A stretch of 64,000 nucleotides of DNA from Flammeovirgaceae bacterium UBA4465 (lineage in GTDB: Bacteria; Bacteroidota; Bacteroidia; Cytophagales; Cyclobacteriaceae), in NCBI GenBank assembly GCA_905182375.1, contig CAJJBF010000005.1:163337-227336 (forward strand), read 5' to 3'. Of this stretch, positions 62,134 to 64,000 are shown in pieces. The number at the start of each line of letters is the position of its first letter. Positions within the stretch are counted from its first letter, which is position 1. The notes under the pieces are model-generated. The model was not told the origin of the DNA, did no database searches, and saw only the letters and a program-made list of their open reading frames with translations. The translations under genes were made by a program, and so were the position numbers.

Positions 62134-62560
62134 TGCTGACAGCACAGGGTCAGAAGTTCTCGCATTAAGCCCTCATATTTGTGAGAATCTTTTAATGAAA
62201 TAAAAGCCAAACCTTTTGTAGGCAAAGAGTTTGCTGTTCGCTCTCAGGGCAAACTGCTTTACCATTTGCATCAAAATTCAAGCGGTGTCCAAACTCTAAA
62301 AAATGGAATAAAAAAAATTTCTAAGCAAGAAAGAGAAATGCGGTACTGGCTATCTTGGCATTCCTATTCCATTCAAAGCCCTAGTTCATTCTTTGTTTTG
62401 GGGTAAGGATCTTACCGATCATGCAATATCTACGTTATGGTCTTTTCCCTAGTGGAGACTTTGCTGTACAAATATGGGGATGGGATGATGTTAAAAAAGA
62501 ATCCATAATTGATATTGAGTTGGCTAGTGGACTATGACGACTTAATCCCTTGGATACTTA
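62134..62560 (+). pseudogene. Decayed coding stretch after the HTH genes
   Basis: Several short frames read like protein (KAKPFVGKEFAVRSQGKLLY, SKQEREMRYWLSWHSY, FPSGDFAVQIWGWDDVKKES) but are interrupted by stops and shifts. They may be the effector or repressor C-terminal gene of the mobile element. I cannot name the family. Confidence 0.45.
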
Positions 62561-62642
62561 GTCTGCCATACTTTTTGCAATGATCATCTATGCTTTTCAC
62601 GACAGAATTAAGGCAAGATAAATGGCTATCATAAAAGCTCAT

Positions 62643-62679
62643 AAACCTCATTTAGACATATCTAGGTGAGGTTTTTTTT
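62643..62679 (+). terminator. Rho-independent terminator
   Basis: Stem AAACCTCA/TGAGGTTT (62643-62650 and 62667-62674) with a 16-base loop followed by a T run. Ends the decayed plus-strand unit. Confidence 0.8.
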
Positions 62680-62751
62680 GTTTCTTTACAAAGGGAAGGG
62701 GATATGATAAGATAATTATGAAAAGCAAAAGGTGAGGAAGATGGATTAATT

Positions 62752-63299
62752 AAACATCATTCTCAGCAAGGAGTTTCAGGGTATCCAATAGATGAGCGTA
62801 ATCATCTTTTGCTTGCTAGTCAATCACTAAAATTGAAATACCATGAATTGCCCTTCTTCGTTGCATCTCCCCATACTGTAGACAACTTGTCATCTCTAAA
62901 AATGAAAGTCGTACCCTCCGAAAAGCGACTGCCACTTAATTTCGTATACTTCTAATTTTTTCACCCTCTTGAAGAACTCCATCCTTTTAAAGACGTGGAT
63001 ATCCTTTAATGTTTTTTATATCCCTGAGCGTCTTATCATAAAACTTCCAAGTTTCAGAAGAATGCGGAAGACGGATTTGATATAGTTCTCCCCAGTGCGT
63101 TTAAATTCTTCCCCACCTATTTGAGTTAGAAATTCCGATACAGGCATACCCTCATATGGTGCAGGGTTAGTAGGGTTTTTTGGGTAAGTTTCACTAGCAT
63201 CTGACTTAATGATTTCGCCTGATCCTACTGCCTTTTCTTATAAGACTTACAAGAACTTAACGACAACACTAAGGTGGCCAATAGTATAGCTGTTTTCAT
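62752..63299 (-). pseudogene. Relic paralogue of the 32822-33142 lipoprotein and a trailing gene end
   Basis: From the ATG at 63299: KTAILLATLVLSLSSCKSYK (lipoprotein signal), a stop soon after, then in other frames GMPVSEFLTQIGGEEFKRTG and further scattered fragments. It ends with KDDYAHLLDTLKLLAENDV before a TAA at ~62753. The GMP-SEFL motif and signal match the intact lipoprotein at 32822-33142, and the TLKLLAENDV tail also lies directly upstream of that gene. So this is a decayed duplicate of a small cassette. Confidence 0.75.
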
Positions 63300-63333
63300 G
63301 ATTCGAGGATAATACTTACTTAAATCTCCTTAT

Positions 63334-64000
63334 TTAGTCCCCTTGTAAGCTCGCCAAAAATGCAATAACATCCCGAAGCTCTCTTTTAGTCAGAATCTGT
63401 CCCATCGGAGGCATACTTGAAGGCGAATTAGTACGAGTTTGGATTCTTTCCAAAGGAATATCCATAGGTTCGGCTTCCGTTGTTTTTAAGATGAGCTCTT
63501 CATCGTTTTCTTCCATTAAAATACCGGCCACTACTTGACCCCCTTTTAGGGTAAGAGTTACAACGCCATAACCTGGAGCCAGCCGCTTACTTGGCTTAAC
63601 CAACGCTTCTAGCAATTGTTTACGCGTCAATAGACCTCCAATTTCACGTAAATTAGGCCCTACACCCACAGAACCCTTTTCCACACCATGACATCTCACA
63701 CATTGCCCAGCACTGCCCTCGTAGAAATAATTTCGACCGTTTTCTATGCTCCCACCATACATGACCTCATCAAAATCCGAAGACTTATCAGTTACTAAAG
63801 CGGCCAATTGAATGCCTAGATATTCAGAATGCGTTCGTGCAATAGCTTCACTCAAGTCAAGGTGTAGGTTGGGATCTAAATTATTATTACCCATTCTTAC
63901 TATTAATTTCTCGATCAGTCCTTGCGTAAGTAGCGTATCCAGCTGCCCTAATACCTTCAATAATTTTTGCTGTTCTGAAACGGAACCCTCGCCAAGAACG
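63334..64000 (-). CDS. Cytochrome c-domain protein, C-terminal part (PVC-type haem-binding region), 5' end outside the window
   Basis: The frame is open to the end of the window, so the gene continues beyond it. It has a helical HEAT-like lead-in, then a single haem-binding motif in AGQCVRCHGVEKG (CxxCH) and later MPPMGQILTKRELRDVIAFL, with the Met ligand and terminal helix of cytochrome c. GVVTLTLKGGQVVAGILMEE is the beta insert typical of the putative haem-binding C-terminal domain of large periplasmic dehydrogenase-like proteins in Bacteroidota and Planctomycetota. The upstream dehydrogenase or propeller domain is not visible. Exported electron-transfer role likely. Confidence 0.85.
   Translation of the reverse strand, partial: VLGEGSVSEQQKLLKVLGQLDTLLTQGLIEKLIVRMGNNNLDPNLHLDLSEAIARTHSEYLGIQLAALVTDKSSDFDEVMYGGSIENGRNYFYEGSAGQCVRCHGVEKGSVGVGPNLREIGGLLTRKQLLEALVKPSKRLAPGYGVVTLTLKGGQVVAGILMEENDEELILKTTEAEPMDIPLERIQTRTNSPSSMPPMGQILTKRELRDVIAFLASLQGD

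Noticed and set aside
1..64000. CRISPR arrays, tRNA or rRNA genes
   Set aside because: No regularly spaced repeats with unique spacers and no tRNA cloverleaf or rRNA sequence was recognised by reading; a tRNAscan or Infernal run would be decisive.

Overview
The window is AT-rich chromosomal DNA from a member of the Bacteroidota, most likely a free-living Cytophagales- or Saprospirales-like organism. The evidence is a type IX secretion sorting tail, a relic of a SusC-type receptor, a TonB-dependent receptor, many lipoproteins, promoters of the TAnnTTTG type, and typical Bacteroidota housekeeping genes. Both ends cut a gene: an esterase at the left and a cytochrome c-domain protein at the right.

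Region 1 (1-30,065) is mostly ordinary chromosome. It holds a decayed polysaccharide locus (ThuA-like protein, GH16 laminarinase, SusC remnant) and a 2OG-Fe(II) oxygenase coupled to tryptophan 2,3-dioxygenase. A NagZ-NamZ fusion lies beside a peptidoglycan amidase. Then come HrpB helicase, a frameshifted T9SS-exported vanadium haloperoxidase, and a GH13 amylase divergent from a LacI regulator with a consensus-like operator between them. NhaC, lysA and dapD, a DtxR/FeoB iron cluster with a clear DtxR-type operator, and mnmE follow.

Region 2 (30,145-35,000) is accessory DNA: a decayed IS3-family element, a duplicated ~200-bp non-coding element, small membrane proteins, a lipoprotein, and relics of a lipoprotein and of a phage-type replication gene.

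Region 3 (35,040-52,104) is the most interesting part, an uptake [NiFe]-hydrogenase locus. hypC and a TetR regulator diverge from hypF-hypD-hypE. After a 22-bp perfect palindrome come the small subunit, five tiny single-helix membrane proteins in two sequence types, the large subunit, three accessory genes and a maturation protease. Opposite these are a CooC-like Ni-type ATPase, a lipoprotein and a TonB-dependent receptor, followed by a divergent membrane-anchored paralogue of the lipoprotein. The catalytic subunits resemble the group 1h/1l family that oxidises trace H2. The five small proteins sit where a membrane anchor would be and no cytochrome b subunit is visible, so I propose that they form the anchor or quinone conduit. 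hypD carries a one-base frameshift. No hypA or hypB is in the window.

Region 4 (52,219-64,000) holds a SRPBCC protein, a voltage-gated-type K+ channel, and a truncated second copy of the same IS, so the hydrogenase locus lies between two IS copies. Then come DUF2891, DUF1566 and HExxH lipoproteins, a broken tyrosine integrase with two small HTH proteins, further relics, and the start of a cytochrome c gene. Several otherwise well-conserved genes carry single-base frameshifts, so either base-level errors or recent gene decay must be considered throughout.
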